The notes under the pieces are model-generated. The model was not told where the DNA came from. It made no database searches and worked only from the letters and a program-made list of their open reading frames with translations. A stretch of 64,000 nucleotides of DNA from Darksidea phi (Eukaryota > Ascomycota > Dothideomycetes > Pleosporales > Lentitheciaceae), in contig JASJFT010000198.1 of NCBI GenBank assembly GCA_030770425.1, positions 18,216-82,215 on the forward strand, read 5' to 3'. A program made the position numbers and the translations under genes. Shown here piece by piece: positions 24,496 to 36,918 of the stretch (the first letter of the stretch is position 1; each line of letters begins with the position of its first letter).

Positions 24496-27400
24496 ATTAT
24501 AAATAATAAAGTAAAGTTTATACTTCTATTATTATAGATAGTAGAGGAATATAGAATTTTTTACTAAATTAAAATAAAACTTATATAAATAGAACTTAGA
24601 GATAGATTATCTATAAAATATAGAAAAGATATAATTTATCTTAAAATATAAAAAGTAACTCTAGAGATAAAGAATATTAGAGACTATTATAGATTCGATA
24701 TTATAGAAATTAGAGATATTAATATAATTATTAGTTATAATTAGCTAGTAAAATATAATCTATAAATAGATTAAAAGCTATATAAAGTACTAGGCTATAA
24801 GTAGGTAGCTTAAGTTATAGAAATTAGAAGACTAGATAGATCTAACTATAAGATTTAGTATATACCTTAGAAAGAAAGGATAGACTTAATTTTATCTTAT
24901 AAGATTATAAGAATCTATAAGAAGAACTTATAGAGAGTTAACGTTATTATAGTATAAAGAATTATAACTATATAGAAAGAATTATAACTAATAATACCTT
25001 AAGATTATAAGGAATTTTAAGAGTTATTTAAAGAATATTCGAATATAGACTTACTAGAGTACTAGGAATAGGATTATAAGATATATCTAAAAGAAGATAT
25101 AAAGTTTAAGTCTAGATCTATATACTTATTAATAGTAGATTAATAAGAAGAATTAAAAGAGTACCTTATAAAGAATCTAAAGAGGGGATATATTAAAGAA
25201 AGTTAGAGCTTTATAATATTACTAGTTCTATTTATTTTAAAAAAAAATAGAAAGTTATAACTTTATATAGACTATAAACGTTTAAATAATATTACGAAGA
25301 AAAATAGATATTTATTACTACTAATTAGAGGACTTATAGACTAGTTTTAAGAAGTTAAGTAGATTATAAAATTTAATATCTAAGAAGAATTTTATAGGAT
25401 TTAAATAATAAAAGGGTATAAAAAGTATATAGTATTTAAGATCTAATATAGACTTTATAAATATAGAGTTATACTATTTAAACTAATAAATATACTAATA
25501 ATATTTTAGTTAATTATTAATAGGATACTAAATAAATACTTAAATATATTTTATATAGTATATCTAGACGACGTTCTTATATATAGTAAAGGAACGTTAG
25601 AAGAATATAAAGAATATATAAAGAAAGTACTATAAAAGCTATAGTAGAATAAGTTACTACTTTACCCGGATAAATACGAATTCTATAGAATAGAGATTAA
25701 ATATCTAGATTTTATTATTTTATAAGAAGAAGTATCTATAAACCCTAAGAAAGTATAGACTATAAGAGAATAGTTAACTCTAATATTAGTTAAGAACGTA
25801 TAATTCTTTTTAGAATTTACTAACTTCTATTAAAAGTTTATTAAGGACTACTTAAAAACTATAGCTCTACTTACGAAGGTAACTAAGAAGAAAAAAAGAT
25901 TTTAATAGAACTAAGAATAATAAGAAGCTTTTAATAAGCTTAAGACCTTATTTATATTAATACTTATATTATAGATATATAACCTAATAAAATCTCTTAG
26001 AGTAAAGACGGATATATTAGATTATATACTAGAAGTAATACTTATCTAGTAAGAAGAAGATAGAAAATAGAGACTAGTATTCTACTACTTATATAAGTTT
26101 AATAAAGAAGAAGTAAACTATAATATATATAATAAGGAACTTAGTACTATTATATTAGTATTTGAATAATAGAGACTATAGCTTATAGGAGCTAAGTATA
26201 AGATTAAGGTTATTATAGACTACTAAAACCTTACGAGTTTTATAACTATAAAGAAACTTAACTAATAATAATTTTAATAATTAGAATTACTAGTAGATTA
26301 CGATTTTAAGATAAGTTACTAGCTAGGAATACTAAATAGAATAGTAGATACTCTTAGTAGAAGATTAGATCTTTAAGGTACTAACGAATCTATTATATAT
26401 AAACTAGTTTTATAAAGGGAATCTAATAGAACTCTTATATATAACTATATAAGACTAGTTAAGATTATAGTAGTAGTAAATATTAAGAAAAAATAAAGGA
26501 ATAAGATCTAAGAAACTATTAGGGATACTAATAGAATACTAAAGAAAGATAATATATACTTTAAAAAGGAAGAATACTTTACTTTAATAAATAACTTAGA
26601 AATAAGACCTTATATACTACTAAGTCTAAGAGAAAACTTAATATAGGAAATTTATAAGAGTAAGATACTAGAATATCTAGATATTAATAAAATAGTTAGA
26701 TATATAGATAGAGAATATCTACTTATTAATATAAAAGAGGAAGTCTAGAAAGTAATAGACGACTATTTAGAATATTCTAAGAATAAATCTAAGAGATATA
26801 AGTCCTATAAATTACTCTAATTATTAGTACTATCTATATAATTATAGACTTATATTATAATAAACTTTATAGTAAAGTTACTACTATTATTAGAACTAGA
26901 ATTAAGAAGGTTATATAATATAATTATAGTAATTATAAACTAATTAACTAAAGTAGTATACTTTATTTTAATAAATAAAGTAATTATAATAGAAAATATA
27001 GCTTATAAGGTTAAAAGAATACTTATTACTAATTATAGATTACTAGAATAAATCCTTATAAATAGAAATAAACTATTTACTTTAAAGTTTTAGAGTACGT
27101 TATTTATAAAATTAAGAATTAAAAAAAAACTATTAATTAGCTTTTATTTATAAATAGATAGTTAAATAGAATAAATAAACTAGACTTTAAAGAAGTATCT
27201 AAGGTTCTATATTAATAAGTTATAGAATAACTAGATTAAATTACTACTAATAATATAACTAGTATATAATAGTAAGAAGTCTATAACGACTAAATACTTA
27301 CTATATTATATAAACTATAGATATAAGCCGATAACTTATAAAGATTTAAAGAATATTAAGAGTATATCTACTAGGATAAAAGAGAAGATCTATTTAATAT

Positions 27401-27993
27401 AAGAATTATATAAAGAACTTAGTATATAGATAGTATATAGAAATCTTATAATAGCTAAAATAGTAAATAAAAGAAGACTCGAGGGACTAATTCTTAAGAA
27501 GAAGAATAAAGTTTTTCTTTTATAATAAAATCTAAAAACTAAATACCTATATAATAAACTAGATAATTTATAAATTAGATTATTTAAAATTAAAAAAAAA
27601 ATAGAACTAGTTAACTATAGACTAAAGCTAGTTAAGAGTATAAGGATATATCCGGTATTTTACGTATTATTACTAGAACTAGTACTAGAAGATACCGAAG
27701 TAGCTACTAATATTAAACTTAAGGACGAGAAATATAAGGTCGAGGAAATTTAAGAATTATAGAAGTTTAGACGTTAGTAGAAATACTTAGTTAAATAGGT
27801 AGAATAGCCTACTAGCTAAAATATATAGGAACTAATTAAAAACCTATAGAACTACTAGAAACTAGTTAAGTAGTATTACTAGAAGTACCTAGAGGTAGAG
27901 ACTCTTAACTATTTAAGAAAGAAAAGTTAATAGACTTATATAGTAAGAGTTACTATAGTAACTTAAGTAAGTTAGAAGAAGTAGAATATTTAG
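24480..27993 (+). pseudogene. pol: G1-d pol, RIP-inactivated
   Basis: Protease D-S-G (read N-N-K) at 24,502-24,510; reverse transcriptase catalytic motif YLDD intact at 25,561-25,572; RNase H near 25,990-26,380; integrase near 26,690-27,580; chromodomain near 27,710-27,890 (YLVK*VE*PTS*NI*E). It keeps both catalytic Asp codons of RT as gacgac, unlike b and c. In-frame stops at former Gln and Trp codons rule out function. Confidence 0.92.
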
Positions 27994-28661
27994 CTTCCTC
28001 TTACTTTAATTAATCTAGCTTCTTAAGGGATATAAACTTATAATAGTATATTTTAATATTATAATACTCTAAGTCCTAAAGCTACTTTAAAAGATAGGCT
28101 TTATAAGTATAAAGCTTAACTATTTAAATAAAAGTCTTATTATAGGTAGAATATATAGTATTTAGTTTAGTCTAAAGGTTAAATTTCTATTTATCTACCT
28201 TTATCTAATCTCTCTTAGTTACTACTAGATTATACTTTAATCTATAACGAACGTACTTTATATAAAAATTAGACTAAAGATTAATATAATAAGTTTAAAA
28301 AGGCCGTATAGTATAATAATAGGAATAGAATATTAGTATAGGACGAGAATAAGTAAATAGATAATCTATAAGATAATAATAATATTTAGAATAAGTTATC
28401 GTAAAAGCCTTAAGTATTATTAAAACCTAGGAAGTTAATTAAGAATAGAGGGTAGTTAACCCTATATAGACGGCGGATTAATTACTCTTATATATTACTA
28501 AAAGAATAGAATAACTATAGCTCTAAATAGGTTATATAGTACGTATATATAGAGTATAGTATAGCTTAGAAAAAGAAATCTACTAAGTAAGGGTACTACT
28601 AGCTAGGGTATAATAGGTATAATAAAATCTTTAAGAATAAAGCTTAGAAGAAGGAAGTAAG
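27994..28661 (+). other. G1-d 3' non-coding region and polypurine tract
   Basis: It matches the same region of G1-b and G1-c. The tract agaaggaagtaag abuts the LTR at 28,661. Confidence 0.85.
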
Positions 28662-29096
28662 TATTATAATTCTAGAATTAGAAGAATATAGGGTAAGCTC
28701 TAATAAGACTAGAATAACTAAGCTACGCTTAATTAGTAATCTAATATTACGTAACTTAGAAGTTATAGAAGTTACTAAGATAACTACTTCTATAACTACT
28801 ATAAAAGTTATAGAAGCTATAGAAGTTACTACTTCTACTACTACTATTACTTTCTTAAGGAGTAAGAATAGGTATAAGAAGATAGAGGATCTCTTAGACT
28901 TTTTATTTTAATTCCTTATAGTTAATTCCCTTTAGTTTATCTAACGCTTACGAATAAGATTAGATCTTTTCCTAAGTAGTTATTCTAGTAATAGAATTTA
29001 TTAACTTAACCTTAATCTATTAAAATCTAATAGTATAATAAATATATTATTGATTCTAATCTAGATCCTATATTAAAGTACGTATAATATATAATA
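28662..29096 (+). repeat. 3' LTR of G1-d (435 bp)
   Basis: Starts tattataattc, ends taatatataata. It carries one surviving TpG at about 29,051. Confidence 0.95.
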
Positions 29097-29404
29097 ACGA
29101 CCTTCTTAAATCTATTATATTAATCTTTAGTCTAGTTTTTATATAGAGTATATTCGTTATAGATTAAAGTATAACCTAGTAATAACTAAGAGAGATTAGA
29201 TAAAGGTAGATAAATAGAAATCTAATCTTTAAGCTAAGCTAGATACTATATATACTATCTATAATAAGACTTTTATTTAAATAGCTAAGCTTTATACTTA
29301 TAAGACCTATCTTCTAAAATAGCTCTAGAATCTAGATCGTTATAATACTAAGATATACTATTATAAGCTTATATCTCTCAAAGAGCTAGACTAGTTAGAG
29401 GAAG

Positions 29405-29910
29405 CTAAACGTTCTACTTCTTCTAACTTACTTAGATTACTATAGTAACCCTTACTATATAAGTCTACTAATTTCTTCTTTCTAGATAATTAGGAGTCTT
29501 TACCTCTAGGTACCTTTAGTAATACTACTTAACTAGTCTTTAGTAGTCCTATAGATTCTTAATTAGTTTCTACGTATTCTAGCTAGTAGGCTATTCTACC
29601 TACTTAACTAAGTATTTCTACTAATAATTAAACTTTTATAGTTCTTAGATTTTCTTAACCTTATACTTCTCGTCTTTAAGTTTAATATTAGTAGCTACCT
29701 TAATATCTTCCGGTACTAGTTCTAGTAATAATATATAGAATACCGAGTATATTCTTATATCTTTAGCTAGCTTTAGCCTATAGTTAACTAATTCTATCTT
29801 TTCTTTAATTTTAAATAGTCCGATTCGTAAATTATCTAGTTTATTATATAGTTATTTAGTTTTTAAGTTTCGTTATAAAAGAAAAACTTTATCCCTTTTC
29901 TTAAGGATTA
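29405..29910 (-). pseudogene. pol: G1-e pol, C-terminal part (integrase end and chromodomain)
   Basis: On the minus strand this holds the end of the integrase and the chromodomain (about 29,540-29,700), ending near 29,405 at the position of the stop in the sister copies. The stretch 29,102-29,404 is 3' non-coding sequence. The gene is cut at 29,910 by G2-a, within the integrase C-terminal KVFL-type motif, with the duplication gatta, and resumes at 36,919. Confidence 0.88.
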
Positions 29911-30352
29911 TATTATAAACTAAATATATACTATAGACTACTAGTAAATAGAGCTACTAGAAATCGAGCTAACTACTAGTTCTAATAAAGAATACGACGT
30001 AGACCTTATAATTAGAGAATAGGAAATTATATAATAGATCTATACCTTAGTAAGGATAGATCTAAGGGGTTATATAATAGCTTAGTAGATCTATTAAGAT
30101 AGAGCTATAGAGCTATAGCTTAGTAGATTTATAGGTATAAAGCTATAGATCTAAGGGAACTAAATTAATATATAATAATTACGAATCTTCTAGATAGTCT
30201 TTCTTCTCTATAGTTAATTTCGAATCTAGATTAATTCTTATCTATTAATATAATTAAACTATTACCTACTTATTCTTACTTCTTCTTTCCTATCTTAAGT
30301 ATAAACCCTAAATAAGACTAAATAACCTATTAGGCCCGGACCCCGTTTAATA
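29911..30352 (+). repeat. 5' LTR of G2-a (442 bp)
   Basis: Starts tattataaactaaatata, ends ccccgtttaata. It contains short direct repeats of agctatagagctatag near 30,100-30,120. It is identical in length to its partner. Confidence 0.95.
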
Positions 30353-30499
30353 CCTTAACTATCTAGTAGATAGGAATAGCTAACTATAATAGTAGGAGAA
30401 GGAACCCGATATAGCGAAGCAACGTAGCCGCTAACTTAGGCCGAACCCTCTAAGGTAGAAAGCTACCGGGAATTTAGTTCCCTAGAAGGTAGTATAACT

Positions 30500-33400
30500 A
30501 TAGAAAATTTCGAAAGAGTTATTAAGAATTAGTATATATTTAAAAAGAGAGAAGATATACTAGAAGTCTAACTTATAGAATTAACTATTTAACTTTAGAG
30601 GTATATAAGTAAACTACTAAAGCTTAGAGAACTAGAAAAGTTTAATAGAATAAGATCGAAGCTTAGGGGATTTTTAGCTAATATAATAATCTACCTTAAC
30701 CTTAATAGAATAAAACTACCTACTAAAAGTAATAAAGTATTATTTATAATAGCTTAATTTATAAGAAAAGTTATTATTTAGTTTAAAATATATCTAAACG
30801 AATAACTATAATTACTAAAGGCTTAGCGAAGTAACAAAATAAAGGCTATCTTCTTAAGTTACGAGTACTTTAAGAATAAATTATATATTATCTTTAAAGA
30901 TATTAATTTAAAAAGACTAGTAGAATAAAAAATTATACGTCTTAGATAGATAAAATCTATTATAATCTATACGTCTAAGTTTAAATAACTCGCTATAAAG
31001 ATCTAATAGAGAGAGATAGCTCTTATATTATAATACTATAAAGAACTAAAAGACTATATCCGTTATAAAATAATTTAGATAGAACGACCCTAGACTATAA
31101 GAGGACTAATTAAATAAGCTATTAAAATTAATAATAACCTCTATCTCTAGAACCTAGAAAGAAAGAAGAAAGTTAGATTCTATAAAAAGAAGAAAGAAGA
31201 AAAATACTATAGACTAGAAGTAATAGTCCTAGGGGCTAGTTTAGAGCCTAAAAAAGAGAAATAAAATTCTAAGAAGTAAGAGCTCTACGAGAAATAAGTA
31301 TATTTTAAGTATAAAAAGTAAAAATATCTAGTAAGAGACTATAAGTTAGGTTTAAGAAAAGAGAAACCTCGATATACTTAGTAAAGTAAGAAGGATAGAG
31401 TAGCTATAATATAAGAATATAATACTATATATTAGACGACTTATATATATAACTAGTATAAGACGTATTATAAAGCTAAGCTAAATACTAGCTATTAATT
31501 ATAAAAATAGTAAGTAGCTACGACTTAGGAGTCTTAGAGAAGAGTTTCGTTCTTACTAAAAGTATAAGAAGAAGTACCTAAGGAAGACTTATCTACGAAG
31601 TAGAAAGACTTTAATAATACCCTAGATATACTATTATAAATAGTTAATAATAGTAATAAGTCCTTAGAATAGGAAGATAAAAATCTAGTTATATTATATA
31701 AGAATACTAAATATCTATAGATAATTCGATTCTTTAGAGAAGAAATAGGACTAGTATCGGAACTTAATATAACTTATACTTAAGCCTTATAGTTTATAGA
31801 GAAAACTATAATACTTATAATAATATAAGAGATTTATAAAAAATAGTCTAGATCTTATCTAATATATCGACTATTTAAAGACTTTAAATAATAGGTTAAA
31901 TAAAACTTTATTATTATAGATCTTATATCTAATTAAGAAACTTAGAAAGAAATATAGTATATTATAAAGATAGTTAATAAAGAGTAACTATAATATATAG
32001 TAATTAAATAATAGATTTCTATAAGAATAATCTTTATAAAATATAATAATTAGAAATATAAGGTAGATCTGAAGAACGACCTACGATATAAAATAAGATA
32101 CCTAGTATATTTTAAGATCGTATAGATCTTATATATATAAAAAGAATATCGACTCTATAAGAGAGTAAAATAAAAAAATAACTACTATCTAGTAAAGGAC
32201 TACGATAAAAGGATTACTTAAATAATTATACTAGAAGTAGTATATAGATAGTAACGATTTAAGAATTAACGATAAAAGGGATATATTAGAATTATACTAG
32301 AACTACTTCTACTATTAAACTATATTCTAGGAAGACTATAGTACGAATACCTAGAAAATAAATATCTAAAGTATATCTAGACTAAGATTAATACGAAATA
32401 TTAGCTAAAGAAGATAAGAATTTAAGGGATAGAAGAATAGGACTATATTTACCTCTAAGAAACTTACTAAGGAAGAAAGATTACTACCTTAATCGATAGT
32501 AGAGCTATATAGAACTTTATTAGTAAGAACTTTATCTAATAAAAGAAGATTCCCTAATAGAAGAAACGATATTCTAGTATTATATATACTATAGAAGGAG
32601 AACTATTTAATAAACCTACGATATATAAAACTAAAGGTAAACTTAGTCTATAGGGATAGGAAAAAGAAAATAAAATACTCGATATAATCGAAATATTAGA
32701 TAACTAAGATATAATTCTAGAAATACTATAGCTCTAAGAAGCTAATTCTTAAATTCGATAGACGAACTAATAAGTATTATTTCTATAATAGAACCTAGGT
32801 ATAACTTAAGAAGAAAATAATAATATTCTAAAATAATATAAAAAATAGGAAGAATTATTTATAGAACTAAAGAAAAGTCTATTCTAGTACTAGTCTTAGA
32901 ACTACGTAATCCTACTATAAGAAGGAAAAACTCTAGGATTCGGACTAATCTATAAATTAATTAAAGAAGAGGAGAAGATTATAATAAAATACCTCGAAGA
33001 TAATCTTATAAAAAGGTATATTTAATATTTAAATTTATCTATAGGATACCTAGTTCTCTTTATATCTAAGAAGGGTACTACGGAACTATAATTATATATC
33101 GACTACCGAACGCTTAATAATATTACGATTAAGAATCGGTACCCTTTACCTCTAATAGCGGAAATATAGGACTAACTAAGAAAAGCTAAATAGTTTATAC
33201 GACTAGATATCCGAAATACGTATTATTAAATTAGAATTAAGAAAGGCGAAGAATAGAAAATAGCTTTTAGGACTAAAAAAGGACTATATAAGTACTAAGT
33301 AATACCTTTTAAACTTACTAATATACCTATAATATTCTAAGAACGAATTAATAATATTTTATAAAACTACCTCGATTAGTTTATAATAGTATACCTTAAT

Positions 33401-36196
33401 AATATCCTAATCTATTTAGAAATAGAAAAAGAATATAAAGAATATATAAAGAAGGTTCTATAGACGCTTAAAGAAGTATAACTATACCTTTACCCGCGAA
33501 AATATAAATTCTACGTATAAGAAATAGAGTTTCTAGGATTTATTATTAGACTAGAAGAAATTAAAGTAGACCTATAATAAATTAAGAAAGTTAAGGAATA
33601 GTCTATATTAAAGAATCTTAAGGAACTATAATTATTCCTAGGATTCTATAACTTCTATTAAAAACTAATACTATAATAAAGTATAATAACGATACTACTT
33701 ATATAACTTATAAGAAAAGACTAGTCTTTCGAATAGAAGGAAGAGTACTAGTAAGTATTTAAGAAGATTAAAGAATAATTTACTAAGAAACCTATAATTA
33801 AGATATATAACCCCGAAGAACTATTAATTATTAAAATAGATATATTAGATTATATAATAGGAGTAGTACTACTATAGAAAGATAATAAAGATAACCTTAG
33901 ACTAGTATACTACTTCTTACGGAAAATATTAATAGCTAAACTTAACTATAATATTTATAATAAGGAGTTATTAGTAATTATCGAAGCTTTAAAAGAATAA
34001 AGATCTAATCTATAGAAATCTAAATATTCTATTATAATCTATATAGATTATAAGAATCTAATAGAATTCTTAATAAATAAACCTTTAATTAGAAGATAGA
34101 TATAATAGGTATAAACTCTTATAATCTATAATATTAAGATCGTATATACTAAAGGATTAGAAAATAAATAAGCGGATACGCTTAGTAGAAGACCTAATTA
34201 TTAAGAAATAAAGAAATCTAGCGCGGTAATCCTTAAACTATAACTAGACGGGATAATTACCTATAACCGCCTAAAGCTAGTAGGAATACGAGAAATAATA
34301 CTCGAATTAGAAGGAAATAAATAGACCTAATAGATCTATATAACTACTATAGAAGTAATAAATAAATAAAACGAAATTTAAGAAGTAATTTAAAAGAAGA
34401 ATAGAATTATTTATATATTCTAAAAAGCCTATATACCTAAGGTAATATAAAAAGAATTTATTAGGTAATACTACGAAGTACTAGTATATAGATACTAAGG
34501 AGTAGAAAAAACCCTCGAATAATTAATAAGGACGTACTATTTCCTATACGTAAGATAACTAGTTATCTAAGTTCTTTTAAAATACGTAGATTACTATTAT
34601 AATAAGTATACTAGATATATACCCTATAGAATACTATAACTAATAGAAAATATAGAAAGACTATAGAAGATTATAACTATAGACTTTATTATATAGTTAC
34701 TATATTTTAAAGAACTAATAATAGAAGTATCCTATAATACTATACTAGTAGTAGTAGATAAGTTTACGAAGTACGCTTACTTTATCTTATATATAAATAA
34801 AGAAAATATAGTAGAATAACTTATTTATATCTTACTAAGATATATATTTAGTAAATATAGAATACTAAATAAAATAATCTTAGATAGAGATATTAAATTT
34901 ATAGTAAAGTTTTAGTAAACTCTTATAGCTAAATTAGAAATAAAATATAGTATATCGACTACTTATTATCTATAGATAGACGGACTAATAGAACGAATAA
35001 ACTAAATAGTAGAATAATACCTTAGATATTATATAAACTACTATTAGAATAACTAGATTATACTTTTACCTATAGTATAATTTATATATAATAGTTTATA
35101 ATATAATATAATAAAGATAATATCTTTCTTTATAAACTACGAAATTAAACTAGAAATATATAAGAAACCTAGGTAACTTTAATCTTATAGCTAGAATAGA
35201 GAAGAAATAGCAAAAATTATTCTATAAATATATTAATAGCTTAAGGAAGATATAGAATTCCTTTAAAATAGAATAAATAGATACTATAATAAGAAGTAAA
35301 AGGAAGTACCTACTTTTAAAGAGGGAGAAAAGGTATAGTTACTACGAAAAAATATTAAGAATAAGTAACCTAATAGTAAATTAGACTATACTAAGATCGG
35401 ACTCTATAAGATTAAGAAATAAGTCTTATCTATAAACTACTAACTAAGACTACCTCTATAAATAAAAATTTACTCTATATTCTATATAAGTCTACTAAAA
35501 AAAGTACTATAAGATACTAAACTAGTAGTATATAAAGTAGATATATATAGAGAAGATAATAAAGAATAAAAAGTAGAAGAAATTCTAGATAGTAATATTA
35601 GAAACGGAAAGTACTACTATCTAATCTAATAGTAAGGGATAGACGAGAATAGAAAACTATAGAAATAAATCTAGGAACCCGAAGATAATCTTAATTATCT
35701 TAAGAAGCTTACGGAGTACTAAAACTATAATTTTAAAGAAAACTAGAAGATAAGATAAATTCGTCTTATAGTAAGTTAAGAAAGCCGGCCTTACCCTTAA
35801 TAAGATAAAAGATATTTAATAGACTAAGAAGAGTAATATTATCTATAATATTATAAGCGATATTTAGAGTAGTTAGAAAGGTCTTTAGATCCTCCTACTA
35901 CCTTAGCTACTAAAGCTCTACCTTCTCTTCGTCTAGCTTAGCTTCTAATACCTAGGATTATACCGCCGATTTCTTATAAAGGACTACCCTTTACTTCTCT
36001 AAATAATATACTTATATCTAAGCCTCTATTAGCTTATTAAGAAGCTTATTCTAAGCTTTTTAAGTCTTCTCTAATTACTATTAAAGTTTTTCTTTCGTAC
36101 GGTCGACGGATCTTACTAATAGCGATAAGTCCTAATATACGAGTTTTACTACTTAGTATAAATAAACCTTCTAATAGTAAGATACTAGATATATAA
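30500..36196 (+). pseudogene. gag-pol: G2-a gag-pol polyprotein, RIP-inactivated
   Basis: A single frame carries every domain, so G2 made one fused Gag-Pol, unlike G1. Presumed start ATA at 30,500. Zinc knuckle at 31,301-31,342 (residues about 268-281; C/H now Y). Protease L-I-D-S-R-A, originally DSGA, at 32,489-32,506 (Asp about residue 666). Reverse transcriptase with YLNN, originally YLDD, at 33,392-33,403. RNase H near 33,830-34,200; integrase near 34,430-35,350; chromodomain near 35,571-35,740 (repeated in-frame stops at Trp/Gln). A Pro/Ser-rich tail may follow to about 36,196; the true stop may be anywhere from 35,850. Stops and loss of both RT Asp codons make it inactive. Confidence 0.92.
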
Positions 36197-36471
36197 TAAG
36201 AATCTTATATATTAGTATAAATATACGTCTTATAGTACCTACTATCTTTAAATAAAGTAATATATAATATTTCTAACTAAGAATAATAACTATAAGGAAA
36301 TATTTTAGAGCTATAATAAAGAATCTTATTAGTAAGTATAATACGTTCTCGAGTTTTACGTAATACTATAATAAATAATAATAACCTCTTAAGATAGGGC
36401 CCTAATACTAATATAGCTAAATACTAGATCTAGGATAACCTTCGAGTTAAAGGTTTAGAAAGGGGAGATAG
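36197..36471 (+). other. G2-a 3' non-coding region and polypurine tract
   Basis: Non-coding stretch ending in the purine tract gaaaggggagatag (36,458-36,471) against the LTR. Its last ~80 bases are shared with G2-b at 5,525-5,606. Confidence 0.85.
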
Positions 36472-36913
36472 TATTATAAACTAAATATATACTATAGACT
36501 ACTAATAAATAAAGTTATTAGAAATTAAGCTAACTACTAGTTTTAATAAAGAATACGACGCGGATCTTATAATTAGAAAATAGGAAGTTATATAATAGAT
36601 CTATACCTTAATAAGAATAGATCTAAGGGGTTATATAATAGCTTAGTAGATCTATTAAGATAGAGCTATAGAGCTATAGCTTAGTAAATCTATAAGTATA
36701 GAGCTATAGATTTAAGGGAACTAAATTAATATATAATAATTACGAATCTCCTAGATAGTCTTCCTTCTCTATAGTTAATTTTAAATCTAGATTAATTCTT
36801 ATCTATTAACGTAATTAAACTATTATCTACTTATTTTTACTTCTTCTTTTCTACCTTAAGTATAAACCCTAAACGAGGCTAAATAACCTATTAGGTCCGG
36901 ACCCCGTTTAATA
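36472..36913 (+). repeat. 3' LTR of G2-a (442 bp)
   Basis: Starts tattataaactaaatata, ends ccccgtttaata. It differs from the 5' LTR mainly by C/T and G/A changes. Confidence 0.95.
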
Positions 36914-36918
36914 GATTA

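Larger units (their letters stand above)
21713..29096 (+). mobile_element. G1-d: complete gypsy chromovirus, 7,384 bp
   Basis: Two 435-bp LTRs, gag, pol and polypurine tract, all in expected order. Target duplication acggc (21,708-21,712) and acgac (29,097-29,101) differ only by one G-to-A, showing that RIP acted after insertion. It is inserted in the 3' non-coding region of G1-e, opposite in orientation to it. It is the best single complete G1 reference in the window. Confidence 0.96.
29911..36913 (+). mobile_element. G2-a: complete Ty3/gypsy chromovirus, 7,003 bp
   Basis: 442-bp LTRs at both ends, one long gag-pol frame and a purine tract. Exact target duplication gatta at 29,906-29,910 and 36,914-36,918. 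It is inserted in the integrase of G1-e in the opposite orientation. It is the least mutated of the large elements, keeping relatively many CpG and CpC-rich codons, for example around 30,330-30,480. Confidence 0.96.
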
